Below are positions 17,422 through 26,149 of a stretch of 64,000 nt of DNA, one piece after another (the first letter of the stretch is position 1; each line of letters opens with the position of its first letter). Position numbers and translations under genes: made by a program. Origin of the DNA: Chloroflexi bacterium 44-23 (GTDB lineage Bacteria > Chloroflexota > Anaerolineae > Anaerolineales > Anaerolineaceae); assembly GCA_001899005.1 (NCBI GenBank), contig MKUW01000028.1, positions 223,939-287,938 on the forward strand, in the 5' to 3' direction. A model generated the notes under the pieces. The model saw only the letters and a list, made by a program, of their open reading frames with translations, did no database searches and was not told where the DNA came from.

Positions 17422-18824
17422 GCTCCTTAGATCCCTCCTACAATGCAGTTATGGCACGTAAGAATGAGATTATGAAATCATCGCTGGGGCTTGATTATGA
17501 TGATTTCATCCAAAGCCCTATTGCTTTCAACTATGAGGGCATGATGAAAGCTACTGGTTTTTCTCTTGAAGAAATTATTCAAATTCAAAGAGACACCAAA
17601 GTTGGCAATACGCCCCTTTACGTTTTACATAACCTGACTGAAGCTGTTCGGAAAATTTCTGCACCGGGTAAAGGAGCAAGCATCTTGCTGAAAGACGAAG
17701 CCGCCAATGCCTCTGGCAGTTTTAAAGCAAGAAGGGCATCCATCAGTGCCTACCAGGCACAGATTAAAGGTTACCAGGGCATGATTGCAGCCACCAGTGG
17801 TAATTACGGTGCAGCTGTTGCATCTCAGGCTGCACAACGACATTTAAAATGTATTATCGTCCAGGAAGTGTTCGACAGCCGTGGAGTAGGTCAGCCTGAA
17901 ATCGTTGAAAAAGGGCGTGCCTGCGAAGCATATGGAGCCGAAGTTCTCAAGATGAGCGTTGGACCAGAATTATTTTATATGCTCTTAAGAACACTGGAAG
18001 AAACTGGTTACTTTAACGCCAGTCTGTATACACCCTTCGGGATTCGCGGCATTGAAAGCTTGGGATACGAAATAGGGAATGAAGTCCGTGATCGGTTTGG
18101 CCGTGCTCCGGATGCAGTCATCTGCACGCATGCCGGTGGAGGTAATGTCACCGGGACTGCGCGAGGTTTGTTGGCAGCCGGCTGTGATTCAACCCGGATT
18201 ATTGCCTGTTCGGTTGACCTGAGTGGTCTCCATATGGCTTCAGATACTGCTTTCAACCGTAAGTCGTTCACAACCGGTCACACCGGTTTTGGGATTCCAT
18301 TTGCCACCTGGCCAGATCGCGTGGATGTGCCCCGCAATGCTGCTCGCAGCCTGCGCTACATGGATGAATATCTTCTGGTAACTCAGGGTGAGGTCTTCTA
18401 CATCACCGAGTTGCTGGCCAAATGGGAAGGTCTCGAACGTGGGCCTGCCGGAAATATAAGTCTTACAGCGGCAGTCGCTCTGGCACAGGAAATGGATGAA
18501 AACCAGATTTTGGTCGTTCAGGAAACCGAATATACCGGCGCAGGTAAACATCATAATAGCCAGTTGTCCTTCGCCCGCGAGAACGGGGTCGAAATCCGGC
18601 GCGGAGATCCTAAAGATGACATACCGGGCACCACAATCGTTATACCGGAAAGGCTGGATCAAGTTCATGGCAAAAGCCAGGACATTGAGAAATTGCGCCG
18701 ATCCTACCTGGCGAATGCAGCCAAAAACTATCCGGTTGAAAATTGGACTGCTAATGATATGGCCTTTTTAGCAGCAGATGTAAAAAAAGAAACAGGCTGG
18801 CTCGAACGCAACCTGCCAAACTAA
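17418..18824 (+). CDS. ortB: 2-Amino-4-oxopentanoate thiolase, beta (large) subunit
   Basis: Catalytic PLP-binding subunit, a fold-type II enzyme related to threonine synthase. The Schiff-base lysine is Lys103 in NASGSFKARR, and the phosphate-binding glycine loop appears later as THAGGGNVTGTARG. Together with OrtA it cleaves the C3-C4 bond and delivers acetyl-CoA, the energy-yielding step of the pathway. The length of 468 residues fits the family. It starts inside the last codons of ortA and is followed 30 bases later by oraS, whose AAAGGAAAC serves as ribosome site. Confidence 0.93.
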   Translation: MSSLDPSYNAVMARKNEIMKSSLGLDYDDFIQSPIAFNYEGMMKATGFSLEEIIQIQRDTKVGNTPLYVLHNLTEAVRKISAPGKGASILLKDEAANASGSFKARRASISAYQAQIKGYQGMIAATSGNYGAAVASQAAQRHLKCIIVQEVFDSRGVGQPEIVEKGRACEAYGAEVLKMSVGPELFYMLLRTLEETGYFNASLYTPFGIRGIESLGYEIGNEVRDRFGRAPDAVICTHAGGGNVTGTARGLLAAGCDSTRIIACSVDLSGLHMASDTAFNRKSFTTGHTGFGIPFATWPDRVDVPRNAARSLRYMDEYLLVTQGEVFYITELLAKWEGLERGPAGNISLTAAVALAQEMDENQILVVQETEYTGAGKHHNSQLSFARENGVEIRRGDPKDDIPGTTIVIPERLDQVHGKSQDIEKLRRSYLANAAKNYPVENWTANDMAFLAADVKKETGWLERNLPN

Positions 18825-18854
18825 ATCAAAATTTAATAATAAAGGAAACTTTCT

Positions 18855-19235
18855 ATGACCCAGAATCGAATCAAAAAGTTTGAAACACGACAAAAAGAAC
18901 TGAAACAGATGAGTGATGAGGAATTGAAAGCGCACTTTTGGGATCTTTGCTACCAGTTGGTCGATCCGATCGTAGACCTGGCAAAAACGCACACTTCGCC
19001 CTCTATCGAGCGCTCGGTGCTCTTACGTATGGGAATTGACAGCATTACTGCCCACGCCGTGGTTGGGCGTATCAACGAAGCTGGTTTATTGGGAAAAGGC
19101 GCCGGACATGTGGTGCTGCGCGTTTCTCAAAAATTCAATAAAAGCATTCCTGAAGCTGCCACAATCATTCTGGAACAAGACGGCACACTTGATGCTCTCT
19201 TTGAATCCAATCCAGTTCAAGGAGCTAAATCATGA
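18855..19235 (+). CDS. oraS: D-ornithine 4,5-aminomutase, small (S) subunit
   Basis: The 126-residue accessory subunit of D-ornithine 4,5-aminomutase. Family features visible are the charged N-terminal helix (RIKKFETRQKELKQMSDEEL), the segment HTSPSIERSVLLRMGIDS and the C-terminal GKGAGHVVLRVSQK. The S subunit forms a complex with OraE and is required for activity in clostridia. Its stop overlaps the start of oraE by four bases, so the two subunits are made together. Confidence 0.93.
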   Translation: MTQNRIKKFETRQKELKQMSDEELKAHFWDLCYQLVDPIVDLAKTHTSPSIERSVLLRMGIDSITAHAVVGRINEAGLLGKGAGHVVLRVSQKFNKSIPEAATIILEQDGTLDALFESNPVQGAKS

Positions 19236-21445
19236 CCCCCAGTAAAAAACTAAACCCCAATAAAAAAATGGATATTGAAGCCATTTTGGAAGGGTTGGAA
19301 AAATACCGTCCTACTCAAAAAGGCTGGCACTGGCGTGAAGTCCCGCAAGAAGGTGTTGACATGGGACCTTTCCATTACCGGGACATGTCCACTCCGCTTA
19401 AAAACAGCATCCACTTACCAGCAGCCAAGTATTTTGGCAATATCGATCCTCAGCCGGCCTGCGTGGTAACAACTGAAATCGCGTCTGGCCGCTTCGAAGA
19501 TGACCTGCGGCGCATGCGGATGGCTGCCTGGCATGGAGCCGACCACATAATGGTCATTCGTACTACCGGCCAGAGCCATATTGATGGATTGTTAGAGGGT
19601 ACACCCGAAGGTGTAGGCGGCGTTCCTATTACACGCAAACAAATTCGTGCCAGCCGCAAAGCCTGTGATCTGATCGCCGAGGAGGTTGGCCGGCCGATTA
19701 ATTTTCACTCCTACGTCTCAGGTGTGGCCGGCCCTGAAGTGGCTGTTCTTTTCGCCGAAGAAGGCATCAATGGTGCTCACCAAGACCCACAATATAACGT
19801 GCTGTATCGTAATGTGAACATGTATCGCTCATTTGTGGATGCTGCCGAAGCCAAAAAAGTGATGGCCGGAGCTGGGATTTTCCAAATTGACGGAGCCCAC
19901 AATGCCAACGCCACCGCGAAAGATGGCTGGCTGGTTATGCCGGAATTAATAGTCCAGCATGGAATTAACTGCGCCTTTTCAGTCGCAGTCGGAATGGCGA
20001 AAGACCTGATCGGTCTATCCACCGTTCCCCCCGATTCACCACCGGCGCCTAAATTATGGTATGACCTGCCATACGCGGTTGCATTGCGCGATTTCTTCTC
20101 GGAATTCAAGATGCGCGCCCAACAAAACACGCGTTATATCGAAGCTGATATCGAAGAAGCCATTCGAACGCATACCATTGATACCCTCATTTCGATGTTG
20201 ACCAGTGCTGATGTTCAGAGCACAATCACGCCGGATGAAGGCCGCAATGTTCCCTGGCATTACAACAATATTCGCGGAATTCAAACAGTAAAACAAACCT
20301 GGTCGGCTTTGGATGGAATTAAAGAACTGTTGACTATCAACCACGCCGGGCCATTGGGAGATATGGTACGCGACATTAAAGAACGGGCAGTGATTTTTCT
20401 TGAGGAAGTACTGGAAACCGGCGGCTACTTCGCGGCTGTCGAGCAGGCTTTTTTTGTTGATTCCGGGAAATACCCACAGCGCAATGAAGACGGGATTGCC
20501 CGTGATGGTAAAGGCGGAGTCGCTGCTGATACGATCATCGAGCGAGATGCCGATTATTTTGCCCCGGTTTGTGATCACTTTGGAATCAATCATCTACCGG
20601 CGGGCGTAGAAAAAGCCTGTGACCCGATTGGCGGATGCACCTTATGTGATCCTGAAAAGATTGTCTACATCGATGAGCTCGATCCGCAAGATAGCGCCGA
20701 TGCACGCCTGGAACAAACATACCCCTATCGCAAAGGTGGCCTGGTAAAACCCGAAGTGGAATGGGCCGGTGACGGCACTATTTTGACTCAATTTTTTGTG
20801 CCTTTATCCGAAGAATATGCCGCTGCCTATGGAATTGAGATGGCAAAAAAGTTAGGGCTGGAAGATCCCCAGGTCATCAACATTCAGGTGATGCACCCGG
20901 CAGAAGGCTGTTTTATGGAAGTGAAGGGAAAAGTCACGTTTGATATCGCCGCCAGCAGCCTGAAAGTGCCTGAAAAAGAAATAATCCTACCGGAAGAGGA
21001 ATTACGGTCAGTAGCCAAGAAAATTGGGCTTAAAGTGGTCGCAGCGACGGTTGGTGAAGATGAACATAGTGTTGGTTTGCGAGAAATTCTGGATATCAAG
21101 CATGGAGGAATTGAGAAATACGGCGTTAAATATACCTATCTGGGAACTTCTGTTCCCATCAACAAGCTGGTGGATGCTGCCATTGAAACAGGTTCTCAGG
21201 CAATTTTGATTTCTACCATCATCAGCCATAATGATACCCACCGCTTACAAATGAAAAAGCTGGCGGATCTATGCGTTGAAAAAGGAATTCGGGATAAGAT
21301 TATCCTGATCGCAGGCGGCACCCAGGTGAACCGCGAAATGGCCGCTGAAACCGGGCTGGATGCCACCTTTGGGCGTGGCACCAAAGGTATTCAGGTGGTC
21401 AATGCCATGGTCAAAGTACTAAAAAGCCGTGGTATGATCGATTAA
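19232..21445 (+). CDS. oraE: D-ornithine 4,5-aminomutase, large (E) subunit, B12/PLP dependent
   Basis: Moves the terminal amino group of D-ornithine to C4, giving 2,4-diaminopentanoate by an adenosylcobalamin radical mechanism with PLP. An N-terminal TIM-barrel-like domain (to about residue 530) is followed by a cobalamin-binding domain whose DxHxxG motif is intact: EDEHSVG, with Asp610, His612 and Gly615. The PLP lysine is probably Lys645 in LGTSVPINKLVDAA, and the second B12 motif GGT appears in LIAGGTQVNREMAAETG. At 737 residues it is full length; an internal Met13 is an alternative start. Confidence 0.94.
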   Translation: MTPSKKLNPNKKMDIEAILEGLEKYRPTQKGWHWREVPQEGVDMGPFHYRDMSTPLKNSIHLPAAKYFGNIDPQPACVVTTEIASGRFEDDLRRMRMAAWHGADHIMVIRTTGQSHIDGLLEGTPEGVGGVPITRKQIRASRKACDLIAEEVGRPINFHSYVSGVAGPEVAVLFAEEGINGAHQDPQYNVLYRNVNMYRSFVDAAEAKKVMAGAGIFQIDGAHNANATAKDGWLVMPELIVQHGINCAFSVAVGMAKDLIGLSTVPPDSPPAPKLWYDLPYAVALRDFFSEFKMRAQQNTRYIEADIEEAIRTHTIDTLISMLTSADVQSTITPDEGRNVPWHYNNIRGIQTVKQTWSALDGIKELLTINHAGPLGDMVRDIKERAVIFLEEVLETGGYFAAVEQAFFVDSGKYPQRNEDGIARDGKGGVAADTIIERDADYFAPVCDHFGINHLPAGVEKACDPIGGCTLCDPEKIVYIDELDPQDSADARLEQTYPYRKGGLVKPEVEWAGDGTILTQFFVPLSEEYAAAYGIEMAKKLGLEDPQVINIQVMHPAEGCFMEVKGKVTFDIAASSLKVPEKEIILPEEELRSVAKKIGLKVVAATVGEDEHSVGLREILDIKHGGIEKYGVKYTYLGTSVPINKLVDAAIETGSQAILISTIISHNDTHRLQMKKLADLCVEKGIRDKIILIAGGTQVNREMAAETGLDATFGRGTKGIQVVNAMVKVLKSRGMID

Positions 21446-21633
21446 GCCAGTTATACTGACACAGACTGGTAAAAGTCGTCGTTTACAAAAAGAATCGTTC
21501 TTCATATCCGGTTTGGATTGATAACTTCTATGGTGTGGTATGGCTTGGAGGGTACTACGTGCCACACCATATCCCAGGTCTGCCGGACAGAAATCCAAAT
21601 CACATCAACATGCATCAAACCATCCTAAAAATA

Positions 21634-22989
21634 ATGACAGGAAGTGAATTGTCTAACCATTCCCATTTTTTAACGGTCGAGATCGGTTCTACTATTACCA
21701 AGGTGAATGCCTTCACATTGGAAAAAGAAGGCTATTTCAGGCACCAGGCTCAGGGTTTTTCTGCAACCTCCATCGCTCTCGGTGATGTGACTGTGGGAGT
21801 AAATGCTGCCATTGCAAACCTGGAAAGTCGCTTTGGCAAAAGCATGGCAAAGCCGCTCATTTACGTCAATAGCTCCGCTGCAGGCGGCTTGCGCATGACA
21901 GTGCATGGCTTAACCACCAGCATGACAGCCAGAGCAGCTCGGGAAGCGGCATTGGGGGCCGGTGCAATTGTCAAAAAAGTCACTGCCGGTTTGCTGGATC
22001 AAGTTGACCTGGATGAGATTCGCAGTCTGAAGCCAAATATCATTCTGCTGGCCGGCGGGGTGGAATATGGTGAGAAGCATATTGTTTTGCAGAATGCGGA
22101 GCTGCTTAAATCGCTAGATCTTAATATTCCGATCGTTTACGCGGGTAACTCAATCATTCGTCCGCACATTCGCAAAATTTTTGAAAATTCAAGCATGCAA
22201 CTGCTTCTGGCTGATAATGTCTTTCCAGTTGTAGATGTCCTCAATATCACACCCCTGCGAAAAGTCATTCATGAGGTCTTCAACCAGCACATCATTCATG
22301 CACCTGGAATGCAGCATATAGCTGAGCTGACTGACTTTCAAATCCTACCCACCCCGGCCGCGGTTTTAAATTCAGCAGAACTATTTGCTGAGGTCCTGGG
22401 GGATTGTTTGGTAATTGATGTCGGTGGTGCAACCACAGATGTGCATAGCGTCACCAATGGCAGCAGCGAGTGGATGTCCAAACAAATTGAACCGGAGCCT
22501 TATGCCAAACGAACTGTTGAAGGAGATCTTGGTGTTTATGTCAATGCCAAAAACATCGTGGCGTTGAAACAGGATTTCAGGTGGCAGAGCGAATTAGCTC
22601 ATCTGCAACCTATTCCCCATGATCCCGAAGAAACACAGCTGACACAATGGCTGTGCAGTGCGGCTGTTGAAATTGCCATTCGCCGCCATGCGGGGCAGAT
22701 TTATGATCAATACACACCCAGCGGGAAAAAACAAATTCTGAAAGGAAAGGATCTCTCAGCAGTCCAATGGGTGATTGGCACCGGCGGGGCGTTAACTCGA
22801 ATTGCTGGGGGAGAAGAAATATTAAGGTCAATTTGCACAGGTGCTGGCAAGTTTTTGCTGCCTCCACCCACAGCAGCAATTTGGATGGATACGGATTATC
22901 TCTTTTCTGCACTTGGTACGCTGGCTCAAACACATCCGCAGGCAGTCAAAGCAACCTTTCAACAGAAAGCTGAAATGGAGGTCGTGTGA
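21634..22989 (+). CDS. MutL/GlmL-like ATPase, probable aminomutase reactivase
   Basis: Actin-fold ATPase of the GlmL/MutL family that stands beside glutamate mutase and other B12 mutases. Phosphate-1-like motif VEIGSTITKVNAF lies near the N-terminus, and the second phosphate loop is VIDVGGATTDVHSV (about residue 265). The ending WVIGTGGALTRI matches the adenosine-binding part. Reactivases of this kind replace damaged cobalamin with ATP hydrolysis; here the neighbour is OraE, so that is the likely client (inference). The frame stays open upstream to 21535, but ATG 21634 sits nearest the domain start; TTG 21649 after AGGAAG is another option. It overlaps orr by four bases. Confidence 0.8.
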   Translation: MTGSELSNHSHFLTVEIGSTITKVNAFTLEKEGYFRHQAQGFSATSIALGDVTVGVNAAIANLESRFGKSMAKPLIYVNSSAAGGLRMTVHGLTTSMTARAAREAALGAGAIVKKVTAGLLDQVDLDEIRSLKPNIILLAGGVEYGEKHIVLQNAELLKSLDLNIPIVYAGNSIIRPHIRKIFENSSMQLLLADNVFPVVDVLNITPLRKVIHEVFNQHIIHAPGMQHIAELTDFQILPTPAAVLNSAELFAEVLGDCLVIDVGGATTDVHSVTNGSSEWMSKQIEPEPYAKRTVEGDLGVYVNAKNIVALKQDFRWQSELAHLQPIPHDPEETQLTQWLCSAAVEIAIRRHAGQIYDQYTPSGKKQILKGKDLSAVQWVIGTGGALTRIAGGEEILRSICTGAGKFLLPPPTAAIWMDTDYLFSALGTLAQTHPQAVKATFQQKAEMEVV

Positions 22990-24065
22990 AGTTTCGTACC
23001 CCTCGTCTAGAAATTAATCTGCGCAAAATTGAAGAGAATGCAACACATATCATCAATCTCTGCCATGAAAAGGGGATTGAAGTGGCTGGTGTTACCAAAG
23101 TAGTCACAGCCCATAAAGGGGTAGTCAATGCTTTTATCAATGCACGTGTTGACTGCTTGGCTGATTCCAGGCTTGAGAATTTACAAGCCCTACGCAAGCT
23201 TGAGACAGGCATCCCTTTGATGCTCTTACGCATCCCCTCCATCAATCAGGTGCAAAGCGTGGTGGAATTGGCCGATATTTCATTGAATTCTTCCATGGAG
23301 ACAATCAAGCAGCTTTCGCTGGCCGCAACGGCCCTTCAACGGCAACACAAAATCATACTCATGGTCGACCTCGGAGACCTTCGGGAAGGCGTCTGGCCGG
23401 ATCGTGTCATCCCGATTCTAAAAGAAGTAAGCCATCTGCCAGCTATTGAGATTATTGGTCTTGGTTGCAACCTGATGTGCTATGGGGGGGTCATCCCAAC
23501 TCATGAAAAGATGCAGTTATTGGTGGATTTGCGCGAACTATGCCGCCGGGAAACAGGTTTGCGACTGCCGGTGCTAAGTGGCGGTAACAGCGCTAATTTA
23601 CCGTTGGTATTGAACGGCGATATGCCACCGGAAATTAATCAATTGCGCATCGGAGAAACAATTTTACTGGGGTGCAGCGTCATCGACCGATCGCCATGGC
23701 CAGGAACTCAACAAGATACTTTCAAAATTGTGGCTGAGGTTGTCGAACTGGAACGAAAGCCCTCAATTCCAATCGGGTTGCAGGGTCAGGATGCCTTTGG
23801 GGGCACCCCGCAGTTCGTCGACCGCGGATATCGCCAGCGTGCCATCTGTAATATCGGCCGCCAGGATGTTGTCATTGATAACTTGCAGCCTGAGGATTCT
23901 GGGATTATCATCCTGGGTGGCAGCAGCGATCATCTCATCTTAGATGTCGAGGATGCCACTCAAAAGATTGCACTCGGGCAGGAAATTTCATTTATCCCCG
24001 GTTATGCAGCTTTGTTGGCAGCCAACACCTCAAAATACGTGCGTAAGGTCACTGTAAGAAAGTAA
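22986..24065 (+). CDS. orr: Ornithine racemase (PLP, alanine-racemase N-terminal fold)
   Basis: Interconverts L- and D-ornithine and so feeds the D-specific aminomutase. The PLP lysine is Lys38 in VAGVTKVVTAH, on strand 1 of the alanine-racemase-like barrel. Family features follow: CLADSRLENLQAL, MVDLGDLREGVWPD and LPVLSGGNSANLPLV. The chain starts at GTG 22986 inside the last codons of the reactivase gene. Gene order differs from the Clostridium sticklandii arrangement as I recall it, where orr leads the cluster. A YhfX-like racemase of other specificity is the only real alternative, and context favours ornithine. Confidence 0.88.
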   Translation: MKFRTPRLEINLRKIEENATHIINLCHEKGIEVAGVTKVVTAHKGVVNAFINARVDCLADSRLENLQALRKLETGIPLMLLRIPSINQVQSVVELADISLNSSMETIKQLSLAATALQRQHKIILMVDLGDLREGVWPDRVIPILKEVSHLPAIEIIGLGCNLMCYGGVIPTHEKMQLLVDLRELCRRETGLRLPVLSGGNSANLPLVLNGDMPPEINQLRIGETILLGCSVIDRSPWPGTQQDTFKIVAEVVELERKPSIPIGLQGQDAFGGTPQFVDRGYRQRAICNIGRQDVVIDNLQPEDSGIIILGGSSDHLILDVEDATQKIALGQEISFIPGYAALLAANTSKYVRKVTVRK

Positions 24066-24071
24066 GTTTCC

Positions 24072-25193
24072 ATGCTCTATCAAACCCATGTCAGAGTTCA
24101 CCTTAATAATATACGGGATAATATTCTTGCCATCCGTCGACAGGTAGGTGATCAGCGCAAAATTCTCATTGCAGTTAAAGCCAATGCCTATGGTCATGGC
24201 GCTCTGTCTGTGGCACGCATGGCACAGGCCATCGGTGTAAATTATCTTGGAGTCGCCACTGTGCCGGAAGGTATTGAATTGCGTCAAGCCGGTATTAAAC
24301 TGCCTATCTTGAAATTCTCTCCTGCATTTCCGGAAGAAATGCAGGCAGCTCTCGAAAATCAAATTACCCTCACTATTTGTGATCAGGCCAATGCCCAGCA
24401 ATTGGATACCCTATGCACACAAATTGGGGTAAAACCCGCTATTCACCTGAAAGTTGACACAGGAATGGGACGGATTGGTGTGCCGCCGCAAGACGCAGCC
24501 GCGTTTGCCAAGTATCTCGTTGAGAATTGTCCAAATCTGATGCTGGAAGGCGTCTATACCCACCTGCCCGTTAGCGATCTGGCTGATCCTACCTATACAA
24601 ATTCACAATTACTTCTTTTTAAAGAAGTAGCTGCGAGTATTGAAGCTGTACTGGGGCACAAAATCCCACTGGTACACTGTGCGAATTCAGGAGGAATCCT
24701 CGGCCATCCCGATAGCTGGATGGATATGGTGCGCCCAGGAATAATGATCTATGGCTACTATCCCGATATCAGCACGCCACGCACCATCGCGCTCAAACCA
24801 GGTCTCAGTTTTTATACGCGCGTGTCCTTTATAAAATATGTAAGCAAAGGCACCAGCATCGGTTACGGACGCACCTGGATAGCAACCGAAGATACCTGGA
24901 TTGCGACCATTCCGGTTGGATATGCCGATGGCTTTAACCGCCGGTTTTCCAATATGGGGCGGGTTTTGATCGGTGGGCACTCATACCCCATCGTCGGCCG
25001 GGTGTGCATGGACCAGAGCATGGTTAATTTGGGTCCACGCACAAATGTCAAGGTAGGAGATCAGGTTACCTTGATGGGAAACGATGGCGGCGAAGAAATC
25101 AGTTGTGATGAATGGGCCGAAAAGTTGGGGACAATCACATACGAAATCACCTGCCAGATCAATGCGCGGGTTCCAAGAATCTATAGCGCGTAG
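24072..25193 (+). CDS. alr: Alanine racemase
   Basis: Classic PLP alanine racemase of 373 residues. Lys36 in VKANAYGHG carries the cofactor, and the SIGYGRTW tyrosine is the second catalytic base. The motifs HLKVDTGMGRIG, MVRPGIMIYG and VCMDQSMVNL are all in place. It follows orr with a gap of only six bases, so it belongs to the ornithine operon. In clostridia the OrtAB product is described as D-alanine; a linked alanine racemase could return it to L-alanine for transamination or supply D-alanine for the wall (inference). Confidence 0.9.
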   Translation: MLYQTHVRVHLNNIRDNILAIRRQVGDQRKILIAVKANAYGHGALSVARMAQAIGVNYLGVATVPEGIELRQAGIKLPILKFSPAFPEEMQAALENQITLTICDQANAQQLDTLCTQIGVKPAIHLKVDTGMGRIGVPPQDAAAFAKYLVENCPNLMLEGVYTHLPVSDLADPTYTNSQLLLFKEVAASIEAVLGHKIPLVHCANSGGILGHPDSWMDMVRPGIMIYGYYPDISTPRTIALKPGLSFYTRVSFIKYVSKGTSIGYGRTWIATEDTWIATIPVGYADGFNRRFSNMGRVLIGGHSYPIVGRVCMDQSMVNLGPRTNVKVGDQVTLMGNDGGEEISCDEWAEKLGTITYEITCQINARVPRIYSA

Positions 25194-25375
25194 TACCGAC
25201 CGGAGACCAGGGACAGAGGAGGGGGGATTACGACAGAAGTTGAGATTGCGGAAGAAGTACCACACGGGATATTTGACAGCATTCCGACAGGAAGCCATGT
25301 TGCTAGCTTAGATTCGGGTTTAACTGAGACCGGAGAGGAAGTGCAAGGCCTTCGCCTCGGCATCCGGTTGGAGAC

Positions 25376-25399
25376 GTAGGGGTGCGGATCAGCACATCC
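25376..25399 (+). repeat. GTAGGGG mini-repeat, copy 1
   Basis: Starts GTAGGGGTGCGGATC. Two other intergenic GTAGGGG elements (28828, 41491) carry different short palindromes after the same leader. This copy lies in a 257-base spacer that holds no gene. Confidence 0.35.
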
Positions 25400-25450
25400 A
25401 AAACGAACGTATTTCATCAATTGCGGGTAAAATTAAATCAGGAGTCAATT

Positions 25451-25918
25451 ATGCAGACCATCAAAGTCGCCAAATTATCAGAAGAGGCCAAATTGCCAAC
25501 CCGCAAGCATCCTCAGGATGCCGGTCTGGATTTCTACTCCGTAGCAGCCATGACCATCCCAGCGCACTCGCACGCCATCGTCCCAACCGGTATCACAATT
25601 GAAATCGAATCGGGATTCGTCGGTTTGCTCAAGCCAAAAGGCGCTAGTAACCACCTCTTGGGTGCGGGCGTTGTAGATGCCGGTTATCAGGGCGAGATCC
25701 TGATCAAAGTAGTCAACCCCTCCTCCAATGAGTTGATCATCAACAAAGGTGATGCAATTGGCCAAATGTTGATCCTGCCCATTCTCACTCCGGCCGTTGA
25801 AGAGATTAACCTGGCAGAGATTCACCACAGCCAAACTCAACGGTCAGACGGCGGCGGCATTGTTTCGCAATACCAGACGACTTCACCTTCGAAAAAGAAC
25901 GAAGATGGAATTTTATAG
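25451..25918 (+). CDS. dut: dUTPase-like protein
   Basis: Trimeric-dUTPase fold of 155 residues; the family splits dUTP into dUMP and pyrophosphate. Motif 1 (DAGLDFYS), motif 3 (GVVDAGYQGEI, with the catalytic Asp) and the GDAIGQMLI strand are clear. Motif 2, usually PRSG, reads KPKGAS, and motif 5 (usually a Gly-rich RGxGGFGSTG) reads RSDGGGIVSQ, so nucleotide contacts may differ. AGGAGTCAATT precedes ATG 25451, which rules out a longer frame from 25382. It may be a true dUTPase or a related deaminase/diphosphatase. Confidence 0.8.
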   Translation: MQTIKVAKLSEEAKLPTRKHPQDAGLDFYSVAAMTIPAHSHAIVPTGITIEIESGFVGLLKPKGASNHLLGAGVVDAGYQGEILIKVVNPSSNELIINKGDAIGQMLILPILTPAVEEINLAEIHHSQTQRSDGGGIVSQYQTTSPSKKNEDGIL

Positions 25919-26149
25919 GAAGTCCAATAGACTGGGGTAATTCAAACAATGGAATAATTCCGCCAAATGGGGGAAAATTCATGGATAATTCCACCACAAA
26001 CAAACTAAAAAAGTGCTCAACGGGGTTGCCATTTCGGTCTGTCATCATTTCAGATCATGGCTATACAAACATTATACACAGTTTCTCAAATTAGAAGAAA
26101 TCTTTTTATAATTTAGAAATATACTATAGAAAGAATGCCGCTGAAATTT

